Part shown: positions 56,813 through 58,108 of the stretch, piece after piece | How the letters are laid out: each line of letters begins with the position of its first letter | Position numbering within the stretch: position 1 is the first letter of the stretch | Assembly: GCF_001444505.1 (NCBI RefSeq) | Contig: NZ_LNDJ01000046.1 | Coordinates: 1 to 58,108 of the forward strand | Direction: 5' to 3' | DNA: 58,108 nucleotides | Source of the DNA: Psychrobacter piscatorii | Lineage (GTDB): Bacteria > Pseudomonadota > Gammaproteobacteria > Pseudomonadales > Moraxellaceae | Made by a program: the position numbers and the translations under genes | Notes under the pieces: generated by a model | Seen by the model: only the letters and a program-made list of their open reading frames with translations | Told to the model about the DNA's origin: nothing | Databases searched by the model: none

Positions 56813-56852
56813 AAAAAAGCCCCTTTCTCTTTTTTGAAAAAGGGGCTTTTTT
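56813..56852. terminator. Bidirectional terminator before the AEC gene
   Basis: Stem AAAAAAGCCCCTTT / AAAGGGGCTTTTTT with a 12-nt loop, directly after the small membrane protein and 90 nt after the end of the opposite-strand AEC gene. A-run and T-run allow use on both strands. Confidence 0.92.
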
Positions 56853-56941
56853 AATGCGGTAAAACGTATTAAGACTTAATATATTAAAAATGGTAGTATC
56901 TGTTAAAGTAAATGTAGTGAACCTTCTTCCTAGATTCTTTA

Positions 56942-57901
56942 CTACATTAAGCCAAGCGCACGTAATGCTGCCGCACCAAACGCCATGCCAAACATACCAA
57001 CCACCGTCGTAAACGCCAAGATATTGGCCGCCAATATGTCATTACCCCCCATCGCTTTTGCCATGACATAACTGGCCGCTGCGGCTGGTGATGCCACCAT
57101 CAAAAATAGTACGCCCATATGGACGCCTGATAAACCAAATGCCAAGCCAATCGCAATGGCGATGATTGGCGCAATCACAATCCGACCAATACTTGCCTGC
57201 ATAGATAACCCTGAGGCACTCAGCATCGATTTCAAATCAATACTAGCACCAGCGCAAATCAGTGCCAGCGGCAATGCAACCGCTGCTAATAGATCACCCG
57301 TTGTATGAATGACGCCTGTAAGCGGTGGCAATGGCAATGCCTTATAAGCAAATGCTGATAGCAATGCCAAAATAAGTGGGTTGGTAAATACCTTTTTGAT
57401 GATCATAATACTGCGACTGATCAAAGTATCATCCACACTTTTAGAGACACGACTTAACGTAATGACCGCTAAAATATTGAACAATATGGTGACTACGCCC
57501 ATGTAGACGGCACCAATACTTAAACCACGCTCACCATAAGCATTGGCAACGGTTGCGAGGCCAATAATAGCCATGTTGCTACGGAAAATACCTTGTACGA
57601 ACACGCCTTGGTCGGCAGGACGTTTGACGAAGCGTTTGGCATACAGCTCCGCCCCAAAGAACAGGACAAATGTCACCAAAATACCAACAAAAATTAGCTT
57701 AACTTGCTGACCATAATCAACATCGCTATCGACCACGCTAAAGAATAGCAAGCAAGGCAGGCAGTAGTTAAAAACAAAGCTGGATGCCTGATCAATGAAA
57801 CTTTGGCTCGCCTCGCCACGTCTTTGCATAAAAAAACCCAACCACATCAAAGCAAGGTTGGGGAATACAATAGTAATAGCAAAAACAATAGCATCAATCA
57901 T
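56942..57901 (-). CDS. AEC-family (auxin efflux carrier-like) transporter
   Basis: A 319-residue inner-membrane carrier with about ten hydrophobic segments in two inverted halves. VFPNLALMWLGFFMQRRG and SFVFNYCLPCLLFFSVVDSD at the start, and FRSNMAIIGLATVANAYGERGLSIGAVYMGVVTILFNILAV are typical of the family, as is the C-terminal VLFLMVASPAAAASYVMAKAMGGND. Bacterial members export malonate, malate or other small compounds. TTG 57913 would add four residues; I chose ATG 57901. Substrate not known. Confidence 0.87.
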   Translation of the reverse strand: MIDAIVFAITIVFPNLALMWLGFFMQRRGEASQSFIDQASSFVFNYCLPCLLFFSVVDSDVDYGQQVKLIFVGILVTFVLFFGAELYAKRFVKRPADQGVFVQGIFRSNMAIIGLATVANAYGERGLSIGAVYMGVVTILFNILAVITLSRVSKSVDDTLISRSIMIIKKVFTNPLILALLSAFAYKALPLPPLTGVIHTTGDLLAAVALPLALICAGASIDLKSMLSASGLSMQASIGRIVIAPIIAIAIGLAFGLSGVHMGVLFLMVASPAAAASYVMAKAMGGNDILAANILAFTTVVGMFGMAFGAAALRALGLM

Positions 57902-58065
57902 AAATAGGCTCAATTCGGTGACAAGCCCATCATGATATGAGCATCAACAAGAAAATTTAATAAGTAATAATCAGATTTTACGACCTAGTATAGAGACAAA
58001 GCAGCAAGTAAGACAAGTTTGAATGAGACTTTATTTCGTTAATAGAGTGGTTTTTCAATAAACAA

Positions 58066-58108
58066 AAGCCCGCAATAAAATATTAGGGGCTGTCCTAGAT
58101 AACTAGTT
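58066..58108. other. Right-edge motif resembling an insertion-sequence end
   Basis: The window ends in GGGGCTGTCCTAGATAACTAG, a form seen at ends of some IS5-like elements. CTAG appears twice around ATAA. The element, if real, lies outside the window. I see no transposase here, so this is only a hint. Confidence 0.2.

Overview
The window looks like chromosomal DNA of a gammaproteobacterium of the Moraxellaceae, most likely Psychrobacter or a close relative. This rests on moderate-to-low GC by eye, a Pseudomonas-type AspRS, membrane PQQ glucose dehydrogenase, the TusBCD/TusE set and the overall protein flavour. No rRNA, tRNA, CRISPR array or complete insertion sequence was seen. Nearly all genes look intact.

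Layout. (1) 0.5-9.1 kb: acyl-CoA metabolism. Two tandem long-chain acyl-CoA ligases (plus strand) converge on a minus-strand set of acyl-CoA dehydrogenase, APH-fold kinase, histidine phosphatase-like protein and short-chain dehydrogenase. Together these resemble a split form of the ACAD10/ACAD11 (or LvaA/LvaC) system that phosphorylates 4-hydroxyacyl-CoAs and removes the phosphate. (2) 9.3-12.5 kb: SohB-type protease and aspS. (3) 12.6-25.1 kb: a surface-glycan island with an LpxL-type acyltransferase, seven glycosyl- or sugar-phosphate-transferase-like genes, UDP-glucose dehydrogenase, UDP-glucuronate 4-epimerase and unknown proteins. Its plus- and minus-strand genes twice meet tail-to-tail with overlapping stop codons. 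(4) 25.2-29.3 kb: ilvE and glnE, for amino-acid and nitrogen metabolism. (5) 29.7-31.9 kb: tusD-tusC-tusB-tusE (sulfur relay for tRNA wobble 2-thiouridine), convergent with trmL (another wobble-base enzyme). (6) 32.2-38.6 kb: entericidin-like lipoprotein, hemW, an EVE-domain protein, a MATE pump and accBC. (7) 38.7-43.4 kb: a secreted unknown, leuA with a candidate branched-chain leader peptide, a divergent Lrp/AsnC regulator and an MFS permease. (8) 43.5-48.3 kb: ABC1 kinase, moeB, prmC and ampG, all on the minus strand. (9) 48.9-57.9 kb: katG, cysB-like regulator, gcd, a luciferase-like monooxygenase, a 56-residue membrane protein and an AEC transporter.

How they work together. In the first 9 kb, ligases make acyl-CoAs that the kinase, dehydrogenase and SDR could process. 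In the island, ugd and the epimerase supply UDP-GlcA and UDP-GalA to the neighbouring glycosyltransferases, while the LpxL-type enzyme acylates lipid A. Coding ends are marked by many clear Rho-independent hairpins, several of them bidirectional between convergent genes. The observations I rate highest are the split ACAD10/11-like module, the leuA mini-ORF with a near-perfect Shine-Dalgarno, and the glycan island.
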